Assembly: GCA_018882735.1 (NCBI GenBank)
Contig: VERH01000008.1
Span: 1-42,641, forward strand
Length of the DNA: 42,641 nucleotides
Reading direction: 5' to 3'
Source: Candidatus Nanopelagicaceae bacterium
GTDB lineage: Bacteria; Actinomycetota; Actinomycetes; Nanopelagicales; Nanopelagicaceae
Below, in pieces: positions 8,775 through 18,641 of the stretch; positions within the stretch are counted from its first letter, which is position 1; every line of letters starts with the position of its first letter. A program made the position numbers and the translations under genes. Under the pieces are notes generated by a model. It was not told the origin of the DNA. It saw only the letters and a list, made by a program, of their open reading frames with translations, and did no database searches.

Positions 8775-9107
8775 TTAATATCTAGGAGCGTTACGAGTCC
8801 GTTCAACATTGGGGCGGCGATGTTCCCGCTTGCTCCAACATGCTGAGTGCCAATGCCTACGTGAATCAACATCGCCTTCAATCCAAGCAACGATATGTGG
8901 CGTAGCCATTCGAATCAGTTGATCGCATCCCGGACAGCGATACGGCTTTGTGGAACTTGAGCCAGTGATTTTTCTAACCCGATAGATTCCCTCATCATGC
9001 TCTTCGATAGTCTCGTGCGAAGCAGCGATATCGCGCTCAGCTTCACCCCTATGTTGGTTCGATTTATTTGAACCACGCTTCTTGGGTTGATTTCTCCGGG
9101 GACTCAC
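8775..9107 (-). CDS. Conserved actinobacterial zinc-ribbon-like protein of unknown function
   Basis: Small basic protein, 110 residues from the chosen GTG (9105-9107), beginning SPRRNQPKKRG and ending RTRNAPRY. From memory these ends and the central TKPYRCPGCDQ block match a protein widespread in Actinobacteria, sometimes labelled 'ATP/GTP-binding protein' without a visible P-loop. CPGC together with a downstream H-W-H-x2-C (RRHWHSACW) could bind one zinc. The frame is open further upstream to a TTG at 9164, but that would overlap the divergent gene by 21 nt. The GTG matches the family N-terminus and has AAGAAT ending 6 nt upstream, so I prefer it. The function is not known to me. Confidence 0.75.
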   Translation of the reverse strand: MSPRRNQPKKRGSNKSNQHRGEAERDIAASHETIEEHDEGIYRVRKITGSSSTKPYRCPGCDQLIRMATPHIVAWIEGDVDSRRHWHSACWSKREHRRPNVERTRNAPRY

Positions 9108-9143
9108 AGGGAGATTCTTACCTATTTCGGGCAAGATTGAGCC
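9108..9143. promoter_or_regulatory. 36-bp divergent promoter region
   Basis: Minus strand AAGAAT (9114-9119) ends 6 nt before the GTG at 9107. Plus strand AAGATT (9133-9138) ends 5 nt before the ATG at 9144. Neither start has a Shine-Dalgarno sequence. The boxes are weaker than the TAnnnT boxes elsewhere in the window. Confidence 0.35.
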
Positions 9144-9686
9144 ATGCAGAAGCGAATTATCCAAATTCTCGCGCTCTCAATCGCCGTTCTTTTAGCCGCA
9201 CTCCCCAGCTCACCAATCGCATCGGCGGCAAAGAAGAAACCTATTCCGGCAACTTCGCCTAAGCCAGTCTGGCCACCAATTGGATTTAAGGAGACTGATG
9301 GAGTCTTCGCAAAGGTTCCAAGTAGCGAGGAGTTAATCGGGCATTTATCTGCCAAGAGATCACTTCAGAAGTTCTTAAAACAGTGCGAAGAATTCGCTTG
9401 TGGCGCAGTCTTTGTGGCTGCGGAGCGGGCTTGTACCTGGTGGGAAGTGAATTCCGCAGTTCGCAAAGTAAACCCTGCAAACTTTGCAAAAGATCGGATT
9501 GGAACTTTAGTTACCTATGCGAAAGGAACTGATGCTCGCGAACAAGGAACCATATTTCTTGTTAGCACCGAGCCAGTTGATTTGAGCGTATCGGTGGGCA
9601 ATATTCGAGTTATCTGTCATCGCGAGAAAACTAATATCCCTAAACCCGGAAATGTTTATAACCCAATAACCAAGGCGGATAGTTAA
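9144..9686 (+). CDS. Exported protein of unknown function
   Basis: 180 residues. The N-terminus is a clear Sec signal peptide: basic MQKR, hydrophobic core (IIQILALSIAVLLAAL), then SSPIASA-A with likely cleavage near residue 29. The mature part starts with a Lys/Pro-rich stretch (KKKPIPATSPKPVWPP), as in cell-wall-spanning linkers, and carries three cysteines within about 20 residues (CEEFAC, then ERACTWWEV) plus one near the C-terminus (VICHREK), which could form two disulfides outside the membrane. I recognise no family. The stop overlaps the next start as TAATG, so it is coupled with the small membrane protein that follows. Confidence 0.7.
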   Translation: MQKRIIQILALSIAVLLAALPSSPIASAAKKKPIPATSPKPVWPPIGFKETDGVFAKVPSSEELIGHLSAKRSLQKFLKQCEEFACGAVFVAAERACTWWEVNSAVRKVNPANFAKDRIGTLVTYAKGTDAREQGTIFLVSTEPVDLSVSVGNIRVICHREKTNIPKPGNVYNPITKADS

Positions 9687-10006
9687 TGCTTGGCGGAGTA
9701 AATAATCAGCTCTTCTTTCAATCTCTAGCTGGCTTTGTAGTCATGCTTGTTCTAATTGGGCTTCTTAAATGGGCCTTCGCTCGAGGAAACTCTGTCGTAT
9801 CGCGTCCACTAAGAGTTGGAGATGATGAGGAGTATGGGCTCCTTCGAGTAGTTGCCAGACCTGGAAACCATATTGAAGGTGAGATGCTCCGCCAGAAACT
9901 TGCGGCAAACGGGATTAAAGCCACATTGACTCAGACAAAACGCGGTCCGAGAGTTATGGTATTTGAAAAGGAAGTAAAGGCAGCTGAAGCTATTTTAAGA
10001 AGCTAG
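9686..10006 (+). CDS. Small membrane protein with DUF2007-like C-terminal domain
   Basis: 106 residues: one transmembrane helix (about 8-28, LAGFVVMLVLIGLLKWAF) followed by a cytoplasmic domain of about 60 residues whose pattern (LLRVVARPGNHIEGEMLRQKLAANGIKATL) resembles the DUF2007 putative signal-transducing domain, where one helix follows a first strand ending near an 'EA.LL...GI' segment. That match is tentative. The start overlaps the stop of the exported protein by one base. The stop TAG (10004-10006) sits within the left arm of a terminator stem. Confidence 0.65.
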   Translation: MLGGVNNQLFFQSLAGFVVMLVLIGLLKWAFARGNSVVSRPLRVGDDEEYGLLRVVARPGNHIEGEMLRQKLAANGIKATLTQTKRGPRVMVFEKEVKAAEAILRS

Positions 10007-10028
10007 CGATTCTTGCTAGCGATTTTTT
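10002..10028 (+). terminator. Intrinsic terminator between convergent genes, stem contains both stop codons
   Basis: GCTAGC (10002-10007), 7-nt loop, GCTAGC (10015-10020), then GA and six T (10023-10028). The left arm holds the TAG of the DUF2007-like gene; the right arm holds the TAG (minus strand, 10016-10018) of the adenosyltransferase. It works best for the plus strand; the minus-strand side has only a weak TTCTT tail. Confidence 0.6.
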
Positions 10029-10588
10029 CCGGGTACCCAGAGTTGATCGCCCTCACTCTTATTCTCAAATCTGGCGAGAACAAATAGTAAATCCGAGAGC
10101 CGATTCAAATACTTAGCCGTTAACTTATTTACACCTTCGCCGAAAGCATGGATTGCCTGCCAGGTGCGACGCTCAGCGCGGCGAACCACAGTTCTTGCAA
10201 CATGAAGATGTGCCGATGCGGCAGTTCCAGAAGGAAGAACGAAGGACTTAAGCGGTGATAACTCCGCATTGTATTTATCAATCTGCTGCTCTAAGTAAGC
10301 GACTTGAGATTCAAGAACTCGGAGTGGTTCATATTGAGGTGAATCAACGACTGGGGTACACAAATCAGCGCCTACATCAAAGAGGTCGTTCTGGACTCGC
10401 ACCAATAGCTTGCGGACCTCATCAGAGAGATTTGGAACTGTTAAGACAACGCCGATGTAGGAATTAGCTTCATCTACGGTGGCATATGCCTCAAGGCGCG
10501 GATCATTTTTCGAGGTTCGGCTCATATCTCCAAGAGATGTCGTGCCATCATCGCCAGTTTTTGTGTAAATCCGCGTCAAGTTGACCAT
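10016..10588 (-). CDS. Cob(I)alamin adenosyltransferase, PduO type
   Basis: 190-residue ATP:cob(I)alamin adenosyltransferase, which transfers the 5'-deoxyadenosyl group of ATP to reduced cobalamin to make coenzyme B12. The N-terminal ATP-binding signature TRIYTKTGDDGTTSLGD (5-21) is intact, as is the helical region with RTVVRRAERR near residues 133-142 that lines the active site in PduO-type trimers. It lies head-to-head with murA, the same neighbourhood as in mycobacteria. No B12-dependent enzyme or cobalamin transporter is in the window. The ATG at 10586-10588 is preceded by TAGGCT ending 6 nt upstream and has no Shine-Dalgarno sequence, so probably leaderless. Confidence 0.9.
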   Translation of the reverse strand: MVNLTRIYTKTGDDGTTSLGDMSRTSKNDPRLEAYATVDEANSYIGVVLTVPNLSDEVRKLLVRVQNDLFDVGADLCTPVVDSPQYEPLRVLESQVAYLEQQIDKYNAELSPLKSFVLPSGTAASAHLHVARTVVRRAERRTWQAIHAFGEGVNKLTAKYLNRLSDLLFVLARFENKSEGDQLWVPGKNR

Positions 10589-10594
10589 GGGGTG

Positions 10595-10600
10595 AGCCTA
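10595..10600 (-). promoter_or_regulatory. -10 hexamer of a leaderless promoter for the adenosyltransferase
   Basis: TAGGCT on the minus strand ends 6 nt before the ATG at 10588. The intervening CACCCC has no ribosome-binding potential. Confidence 0.5.
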
Positions 10601-10683
10601 TTGGGTTCACTAACATGTGACCACTCGGATTGAATCTCAACCCCATAAGGGACCGTTAGAAATATAGAGAGCGAGGCGCTGAA

Positions 10684-11958
10684 TTGAGCGAGTTTCCGCT
10701 AGATCGCTTTCAGATCGTTGGTGGCTCTCCCCTTGTCGGTGAAGTGAATATATCTGGCGCAAAGAATTCGATTTTGAAGTTAATGGCCGTGACCTTGATG
10801 GCTCCCGGAAAATACACGCTCCGAAATGTTCCAGATATCGCCGATGTCTCAATGATGGGCGAACTTCTAACTAGCCTTGGTTGTTCAATTAATCGTGGCG
10901 TAGAAACGAGTGAGATTGAAATTGTAGTTCCGGAGAAATTAGCTCACCGCGCTGATTACCAATATGTAAGAAAGCTGCGCGCATCAATAAATGTTCTTGG
11001 TCCGCTTGTAGCTCGATTGGGCCGGGCTGAAGTTGCACTTCCCGGAGGCGATGCGATTGGTTCACGTGGTTTGGATTTTCACACCCGCGGCTTAATTGAG
11101 TTAGGCGCTGAAACACGCAACGAACATGGCTACATAATTGCTAGCGCTCCAAAAGGTCTTCGGGGCGCACGAATTGAATTAGATTTTCCTAGCGTCGGTG
11201 CGACCGAGAACATCATGACTGCTGCGGTCCTGGCAAAAGGTGTAACAACTCTTGAGAATGCAGCGCGTGAACCAGATTTAGTTGATATCGGTAACTTCTT
11301 AAATGCAATGGGCGCCAAGATTGAAGGTCTAGGTACCCCGACATTAACAATCACCGGAGTAGATGCGCTTCATCCAGTTGATCACACCGCTATCCCGGAT
11401 CGAATCGTTACTGGAACTTGGGCTTTCGCCGCCGCGATTACTCAAGGAGATATCGCAATTCATGGCGCACGGCCAAGTGATCTTGAACTTCCCTTAGATA
11501 AGTTGGTTGCTGCCGGCGCCGTAGTGACCGCTACATCTGATGGCCTTCGAGTGAAGATGTCGCGCCGCCCTACTTCGATCGACATCTCAACCCTGCCCTT
11601 TCCAGGTTTTCCTACCGACCTGCAACCGTTCGCAATTACGCTCAATTCGATAGCCGAAGGCACCGCTTTAGTGACTGAAAATGTCTTTGAAGGTCGATTT
11701 ATGTTTGTAAATGAGTTATTGCGCCTAGGTGCAAATATTCGCGTCGATGGCCATCATGCTTCGGTAACTGGAATTGCTCGCCTCTCATCCGCTCCAGTTG
11801 TGGCTTCAGATATCCGAGCTGGCGCTGGCTTAGTCCTGGCGGGGTTAGTTGCTGATGGAATAACTTTTGTAGAGGGCGCTTATCATGTTGATCGCGGTTA
11901 TCCGAAATTTGCTGAACAATTACGAGCGCTCGGCGCCGATGTTACAAGAGTGGATTAG
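10684..11958 (+). CDS. murA: UDP-N-acetylglucosamine 1-carboxyvinyltransferase, Asp-type active site
   Basis: First committed enzyme of peptidoglycan synthesis: it transfers enolpyruvate from PEP to UDP-GlcNAc in the cytoplasm. 424 residues, normal length. The N-terminal loop [10 protein letters not shown] with the PEP/substrate Lys27 is present. The active-site loop reads [10 protein letters not shown], so the usual catalytic Cys (E. coli Cys115) is Asp123. This is the natural substitution of mycobacterial and chlamydial MurA, which makes the enzyme insensitive to fosfomycin. The start is TTG (10684) with a GAGCGAGG ribosome site about 8 nt upstream, so unlike its neighbours this mRNA has a leader. 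It ends 8 bp from a convergent exported protein. Confidence 0.95.
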   Translation: MSEFPLDRFQIVGGSPLVGEVNISGAKNSILKLMAVTLMAPGKYTLRNVPDIADVSMMGELLTSLGCSINRGVETSEIEIVVPEKLAHRADYQYVRKLRASINVLGPLVARLGRAEVALPGGDAIGSRGLDFHTRGLIELGAETRNEHGYIIASAPKGLRGARIELDFPSVGATENIMTAAVLAKGVTTLENAAREPDLVDIGNFLNAMGAKIEGLGTPTLTITGVDALHPVDHTAIPDRIVTGTWAFAAAITQGDIAIHGARPSDLELPLDKLVAAGAVVTATSDGLRVKMSRRPTSIDISTLPFPGFPTDLQPFAITLNSIAEGTALVTENVFEGRFMFVNELLRLGANIRVDGHHASVTGIARLSSAPVVASDIRAGAGLVLAGLVADGITFVEGAYHVDRGYPKFAEQLRALGADVTRVD

Positions 11959-11966
11959 TTGAAAAT

Positions 11967-12722
11967 TTAGCCAACAGTTACTTCGAAGATTTTCTCAGCC
12001 TTAATTTTCACATTTATCCGGTTAGAACGGTAATCCAAAGTTACCGGGAAATCTTCCCCATCGCGTTGTACTACTCGATAACCCCAACCATTTAGTAGCG
12101 CACAGATCTCGCCGGCGCGTTCACTTAAGCCAACTAGTTGGTTAGCGCGCTTCTCGCTTACCTCGACTTCATCAGTAATCTTCTTAGGACAAGAGCTCGC
12201 AACACTACTTATCTGCATTACTTCCCCACGCACCTCTTTGCTTCCAACAGCTACAAGCGCCGAGGCTTTAGCGCGGGAGCGCATCATTACGGTATAGAGA
12301 CCACTCTCACCGGCGTTGTTTGCTCGCGATAAGAAAAGGTAGTTCTGCTTTCCATAAGGCTCATAGAACTTCGTTCGTTCATTTATCTTTAGGTTTAATT
12401 TCTTCCCACTCGGTGAAGTGATTGTGACAATTGGCAGTTGTGAAATTTTAAGTGAGTTTTCGGGGCGGCGATCTAAGATCAAATACTCGAGCTTTAGCGC
12501 TTCTCCTTCGCGAAGGGCGAAACGAAAGTATCTACGCTCACCAGATTTGGTGAAGTTAGCAGTTACTGCAAAAGAGATGCTTCCCTCGATCAGAATCAGA
12601 CTTGTATCGATTCGAGCTGATTCAGCGTTGAGAAATACCGGCTGGTGGGCTGTTGCTGGGATGGCGCTACTGGCCATTAAGGCGAGCGCCAAAATGAGCG
12701 CTTTAAAGGGCGCTTGCTTCAC
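11967..12722 (-). CDS. Exported protein of unknown function downstream of atpC
   Basis: 251 residues from the GTG at 12720-12722, which gives a well-formed signal peptide: KQAPFK, then LILALALMASSA and cleavage after ATA (ATAHQP). The frame is open upstream to 12767, but that would put 15 non-signal residues first and enlarge the overlap with atpC from 20 to 65 nt. The mature protein is predicted to be mostly beta: an acidic/aromatic domain (about 30-130) and a C-terminal part with a pair of cysteines (SSCPKKI and GEICALLNGWGY). I do not recognise the family. It occupies the place where a DUF2550 gene follows atpC in many actinobacteria, but it does not look like DUF2550. It is probably cotranscribed with the atp operon. 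Confidence 0.65.
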   Translation of the reverse strand: MKQAPFKALILALALMASSAIPATAHQPVFLNAESARIDTSLILIEGSISFAVTANFTKSGERRYFRFALREGEALKLEYLILDRRPENSLKISQLPIVTITSPSGKKLNLKINERTKFYEPYGKQNYLFLSRANNAGESGLYTVMMRSRAKASALVAVGSKEVRGEVMQISSVASSCPKKITDEVEVSEKRANQLVGLSERAGEICALLNGWGYRVVQRDGEDFPVTLDYRSNRINVKIKAEKIFEVTVG

Positions 12723-12966
12723 CGAGGATCGAGACACGATTGTTTGCGACCGAGAGAAAACCACCACTTACTTGGAATTCTTCTTCGCCTCCTTCAACGT
12801 TCTTGATAACGACTTTTCCATCGACAAGTACGCCAAGAAGCGGGGCATGATCAGGAAGAATTCCGAGATCACCTTCTAGGGTGCGCGCAGATACCATCTT
12901 TGCTTTACCCGAGAAAATCCGCGCTTCTGGCGTTACGAATTCGACTGTTAGTACGTTATCGCTCAT
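12703..12966 (-). CDS. atpC: ATP synthase epsilon subunit, short form
   Basis: 87 residues against about 120-140 for most bacterial epsilon subunits. The complete N-terminal beta-sandwich is present (VEFVTPEARIFSG, then GDLGILPDHAPLLG, and VSGGFLSVANNRVSILGE), which couples the c-ring to gamma. The C-terminal pair of helices that can insert into F1 and block ATP hydrolysis is missing. The gene ends in an in-frame TAA at 12703-12705 and no helical remnant is seen after it, so this looks like a genuine short form and not a frameshift. It is the last subunit gene of the atp operon, 5 bp after atpD. Confidence 0.9.
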   Translation of the reverse strand: MSDNVLTVEFVTPEARIFSGKAKMVSARTLEGDLGILPDHAPLLGVLVDGKVVIKNVEGGEEEFQVSGGFLSVANNRVSILGEASAL

Positions 12967-12971
12967 GAGAT

Positions 12972-15307
<2,336 letters not shown>

Positions 15308-15310
15308 GGA

Positions 15311-16936
15311 TTACTTCTTATATCTCGTAATCTGCTCAGAGCCATCGCTGCCCTGGGCCTCGGCCTCAGCTTCATTTACCGGCTTGGCGACCGATGATTT
15401 GAACTCGCTCTTAAAGGCGTTAACAGCGGCGGTTAGTTTCGCAACTGTGTCATCCGTAAGTTCCTTAGTCTCAGCAATTACATCGAAGATTCCTTTATGA
15501 GAACGACCGACATAATCCAAGAACTCAGATTCAAAGCGGCGGATATCGGCGACGGCGACAGAATCAAGCTGGCCAGTTGTTCCGGCCCAGATTGAGACAA
15601 CCATCCGCTCAAGTGAATATGGCGTGTATTGAGCTTGCTTTAGGAGTTCAACTAGGCGTGATCCACGCTCAAGTTGGGCCTTTGATGCCGCATCAAGATC
15701 TGAACCGAAAGCAGCGAAGGCTTCGAGTTCACGGAATTGTGCGAGATCAAGACGGAGACGTCCAGCAATCTTCTTCATCGCCTTGGTCTGTGCAGATCCA
15801 CCGACGCGCGATACCGAGATACCGACGTTGATTGCAGGGCGAACACCTGAGTTAAAGAGATCCGTCTCAAGGAAGCACTGGCCATCGGTAATTGAAATAA
15901 CGTTTGTAGGAATAAAGGCAGAGACGTCATTACCTTTTGTCTCGATGATTGGAAGACCGGTCATAGAACCGCCACCCAATTCATCGGATAACTTCGCACA
16001 ACGCTCTAGCAAACGTGAATGTAAATAGAAGACATCGCCCGGATACGCCTCACGACCTGGTGGACGACGGAGCAATAGCGAAACGGCGCGATACGCCTCG
16101 GCTTGCTTTGAGAGATCATCAAAAACAATTAACACATGCTCGCCCTTGTACATCCAGTGCTGACCAATCGCAGAACCGGTGTATGGAGCTAGATATTTAA
16201 AACCGGCTGGATCTGAGGCAGGAGCTGCAACGATTGTTGTGTACTCCATCGCGCCAGCTTCTTCGAGGGCTGCCTTAACGGAAGCGATCGTTGAACCTTT
16301 CTGGCCGATAGCGACATAAATACATTTAACTTGCTTCTTCTTATCCCCGCTCTTCCAGTTATCGCGTTGATTAATAATCGTGTCAATCGCGACCGCAGTC
16401 TTTCCGGTCTGGCGATCGCCAATGATCAGCTGGCGCTGTCCGCGGCCGATAGCGGTCATTGCGTCAATCGCTTTAATTCCCGTAGCAAGCGGTTCTTTAA
16501 CTGGTTGGCGTTGTACGACAGAAGGCGCCTGAAGTTCAAGTGCACGAGTTGCCTCTGCCTTGATCTCGCCTTTGCCATCAATCGGGCGACCTAGCGGGTC
16601 GACAACGCGACCGAGGAAGCCATCTCCAACTGGGACAGAGAGAATTTCGCCGGTTCGGCGTACGGTCTGTCCTTCTTCAATTCCACTGAAATCTCCAAGA
16701 ACAACAACACCGATCTCGCGCACATCAAGGTTGAGTGCGATACCGAGGGTGCCATCATCGAACTTAAGCAACTCATTCGTCATTGTTGAAGGAAGTCCCT
16801 CAACTCGAGCGATGCCATCGGCTGTTTCAACAACAGTTCCGATTTCATCACGGGACGCAGCGCCTGGTTCGTACGACTTAACGAAGTTCGCTAAGGCATC
16901 ACGAATCTCTTCAGGTCGAATCGTGAGTTCCGCCAT
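15311..16936 (-). CDS. atpA: ATP synthase F1 alpha subunit
   Basis: 541-residue non-catalytic nucleotide-binding subunit. The P-loop GDRQTGKT is at 173-180; the conserved [16 protein letters not shown] and the alpha/beta signature [17 protein letters not shown] follow. The C-terminal tail after about residue 515 ([20 protein letters not shown]) is longer than in E. coli and hydrophilic, as in mycobacterial alpha subunits where a C-terminal extension suppresses ATP hydrolysis. Whether this tail does the same cannot be judged here. A GGGAGATAAACC stretch precedes the ATG, giving a ribosome site. Confidence 0.98.
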   Translation of the reverse strand: MAELTIRPEEIRDALANFVKSYEPGAASRDEIGTVVETADGIARVEGLPSTMTNELLKFDDGTLGIALNLDVREIGVVVLGDFSGIEEGQTVRRTGEILSVPVGDGFLGRVVDPLGRPIDGKGEIKAEATRALELQAPSVVQRQPVKEPLATGIKAIDAMTAIGRGQRQLIIGDRQTGKTAVAIDTIINQRDNWKSGDKKKQVKCIYVAIGQKGSTIASVKAALEEAGAMEYTTIVAAPASDPAGFKYLAPYTGSAIGQHWMYKGEHVLIVFDDLSKQAEAYRAVSLLLRRPPGREAYPGDVFYLHSRLLERCAKLSDELGGGSMTGLPIIETKGNDVSAFIPTNVISITDGQCFLETDLFNSGVRPAINVGISVSRVGGSAQTKAMKKIAGRLRLDLAQFRELEAFAAFGSDLDAASKAQLERGSRLVELLKQAQYTPYSLERMVVSIWAGTTGQLDSVAVADIRRFESEFLDYVGRSHKGIFDVIAETKELTDDTVAKLTAAVNAFKSEFKSSVAKPVNEAEAEAQGSDGSEQITRYKK

Positions 16937-16951
16937 GGTTTATCTCCCTAC

Positions 16952-17788
16952 TTATCCTGCGAGCGCTCTGCTCGCGTCGGCCAAACGATTGACGATTGTG
17001 GCGTCAATCAATTCATCAGCAAATCGAATCGAGATCCCACCCATAACGGTTGAGTCGACTTCGACATTCAATCGGACTTTCTGTCCGATCTTTGCCGCAA
17101 GCGCTGCGGCCAATTTCTCTCGTTGTGTATCCGTCAGAGCGATAGCGCTCGTAACCGTTGCAATTGTCCGCTCTCTACGAGCAGCGGTTGCCTTGATGTA
17201 ATACGCGATCGTTCCCTCTAGATTTCTTCCGCGTAAGCCACTTACGAGGTGACCCAGCATCCGTGAGGTAGATGGTGAGACCTTTCCACCAAACAACTTT
17301 GCAACTAGAACTCGCTTACCTTCAGCGCTGTATTTATTCGAGTTGAGTGCTTGGAGGAGTTCGCTATCTGAGGAGATGACTTTAGAGAATGCAAAAAGTT
17401 CCTCTTCTAGTCGATCCAAGCTTCCTGCGATATCAGCTGAAGTTGCTTCAGCCTCAACGGCTAGTTGCTCGATCGCATTGGCGAGATCGCTCGGCTTTGA
17501 CCATTTAACCTCAGCTAATTTGGTCAAGATAGAGAGGACTTCCCCGCCACTTTTAGCAAATAAATCAGTAACGAGTTTCGCCTTATCTTTCGCATCTCGC
17601 GATGCATCGGTAAGGGCTCTGCGAAGCGGTGCCGATGAATCAAGGGCGGCGAGAACGGCAAAGAGTTCGGCGGCAAACTTTGCAGCTTCGCTCTCTTGCT
17701 TTCCCTTAAGCGCAGCATCGAGGGCAACGCGAGCTGCGGCAAGTGATTGCCGGCTCGTGCCACCTAGATTTGCGATCGCTCTTGTCAT
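16952..17788 (-). CDS. atpH: ATP synthase delta subunit, long form with internal duplication
   Basis: 278 residues, about 100 more than E. coli delta but close to actinobacterial forms. Residues 41-77 and 130-166 are two equal-length copies of one helical segment: both start ELFA, have AL at the same internal position and end K-x2-LV-x2-LF, with about 14 of 37 residues identical. The C-terminal OSCP domain (RTIATVTSAIALTDTQREKLAAAL, then VDSTVMGGISIRFADELIDATI) is intact. Mycobacteria fuse an extended delta to a b-like domain; here delta is a separate protein and atpF is separate too. Confidence 0.93.
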   Translation of the reverse strand: MTRAIANLGGTSRQSLAAARVALDAALKGKQESEAAKFAAELFAVLAALDSSAPLRRALTDASRDAKDKAKLVTDLFAKSGGEVLSILTKLAEVKWSKPSDLANAIEQLAVEAEATSADIAGSLDRLEEELFAFSKVISSDSELLQALNSNKYSAEGKRVLVAKLFGGKVSPSTSRMLGHLVSGLRGRNLEGTIAYYIKATAARRERTIATVTSAIALTDTQREKLAAALAAKIGQKVRLNVEVDSTVMGGISIRFADELIDATIVNRLADASRALAG

Positions 17789-17798
17789 CTTTATCTAC

Positions 17799-18359
17799 CT
17801 ACTTCTGCTTCTCTAGATCAGCTAGGAAGCGATCGACGATTCGAGATTGTCGGACCTGGTCATCAAGTGCTTCTCCGACGATCTTCGATGCCAATTCAGT
17901 TGCCAAAGTTCCAACTTCGCTACGGAGCGAGTTGATCGCCTGTTGGCGTTCTGCCTCGATTGCAGCTTGTGCAGATGATGTGATTCGAGCGGCTTCTTCC
18001 TGAGCCTTTGCTCTCATCTCCTCGATGATCGCTGCTCCTTGGACGCGTGCCTCTTCTCGAATCTGCTGCGCTTCGCCGCGAGCATCTGAGAGTTGTGACT
18101 TGTATTGAGTTAAAGCTGCTTCTGCTTCCCGTTGCGCTTTCTCGGCACGCTCCATACCGCCCTGAATTGCATCAGTGCGATCTGCGAAGGCCTTTTCAAA
18201 CTTCGGTACGACTGCTCTACGGAGCACCATGTAAAGAAGTGAGAACGCGACAAAGCCAACGATGATCTCAGAAGTGTGCGGGATTAGAGGGTTTAGCTCT
18301 TCTCCTGCAGCTAACTCAAGTGCAGCCAGTTGATCAGCTGCTAATTGAATAGTGCGCAT
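17799..18359 (-). CDS. atpF: ATP synthase Fo subunit b
   Basis: 186-residue peripheral stalk subunit: a single N-terminal membrane span (about 28-48, TSEIIVGFVAFSLLYMVLRRAV) followed by a long Ala/Glu/Gln-rich amphipathic helix (50-180) with typical heptad character that dimerises and reaches delta. The N-terminal 25 residues before the membrane span are longer than in E. coli, as in other actinobacteria. It is 10 bp upstream of atpH and 6 bp downstream of atpE. Confidence 0.95.
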   Translation of the reverse strand: MRTIQLAADQLAALELAAGEELNPLIPHTSEIIVGFVAFSLLYMVLRRAVVPKFEKAFADRTDAIQGGMERAEKAQREAEAALTQYKSQLSDARGEAQQIREEARVQGAAIIEEMRAKAQEEAARITSSAQAAIEAERQQAINSLRSEVGTLATELASKIVGEALDDQVRQSRIVDRFLADLEKQK

Positions 18360-18365
18360 CTTGGA

Positions 18366-18569
18366 TTAGAGAACGAACGCGAGAACAAGTCCGAAGAGCG
18401 CCAAAGCTTCAGCTAGTGCGAAGCCAAGGAATGCAATCGGCTGTAAGACGTTGCGAGCTTCTGGTTGACGAGCTACGCCGTTGATATAAGCGGCGAAGAT
18501 CAATCCGGTTGCAATACCCGGTCCAATCGCTGCGAGGCCAAAACCGACCAGGTTGAGTGTGCCTTCCAT
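18366..18569 (-). CDS. atpE: ATP synthase Fo subunit c
   Basis: 67-residue two-helix hairpin forming the rotor ring. The first helix carries the Gly/Ala motif ([14 protein letters not shown]), the polar loop is ARQPEARN, and the ion-binding carboxylate is Glu54 in [11 protein letters not shown]. The Gln and Ser/Thr residues that mark sodium-binding rings are not seen, so proton translocation is expected. A GAAAGG ribosome site lies about 8 nt upstream of the ATG, and a stable hairpin lies further upstream in the 72-bp gap after atpB. Confidence 0.96.
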   Translation of the reverse strand: MEGTLNLVGFGLAAIGPGIATGLIFAAYINGVARQPEARNVLQPIAFLGFALAEALALFGLVLAFVL

Positions 18570-18599
18570 GTTTCTTACCTTTCTTTCCGTCTTTTCTTA

Positions 18600-18624
18600 T
18601 CCCGCATCCCTTTTGGAATGGGAA
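18600..18624 (-). other. Hairpin in the atpB-atpE intercistronic gap
   Basis: On the minus (mRNA) strand TTCCCATTCC-AAAA-GGGATGCGGGA folds into a stem of roughly 10 bp with one bulged C, about 30 nt before the atpE start. Read on the plus strand the same structure is followed by a run of six T (18628-18633), so it could stop antisense transcripts. In the sense direction no T-tract follows, so an mRNA-processing or stabilising role is more likely than termination. Confidence 0.45.
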
Positions 18625-18641
18625 ACTTTTTTCTCTTACTT

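Noticed and set aside
10595-10683. Cobalamin riboswitch between the adenosyltransferase and murA
   Set aside because: The gap is under 100 bp, no B12-box-like sequence is visible, and the adenosyltransferase start appears leaderless.
16560-17201. 213-codon open frame on the plus strand opposite atpA/atpH
   Set aside because: Entirely antisense to well-supported genes; Ser/Arg/Thr-rich composition is the typical shadow of the opposite strand; no ribosome site or family match.
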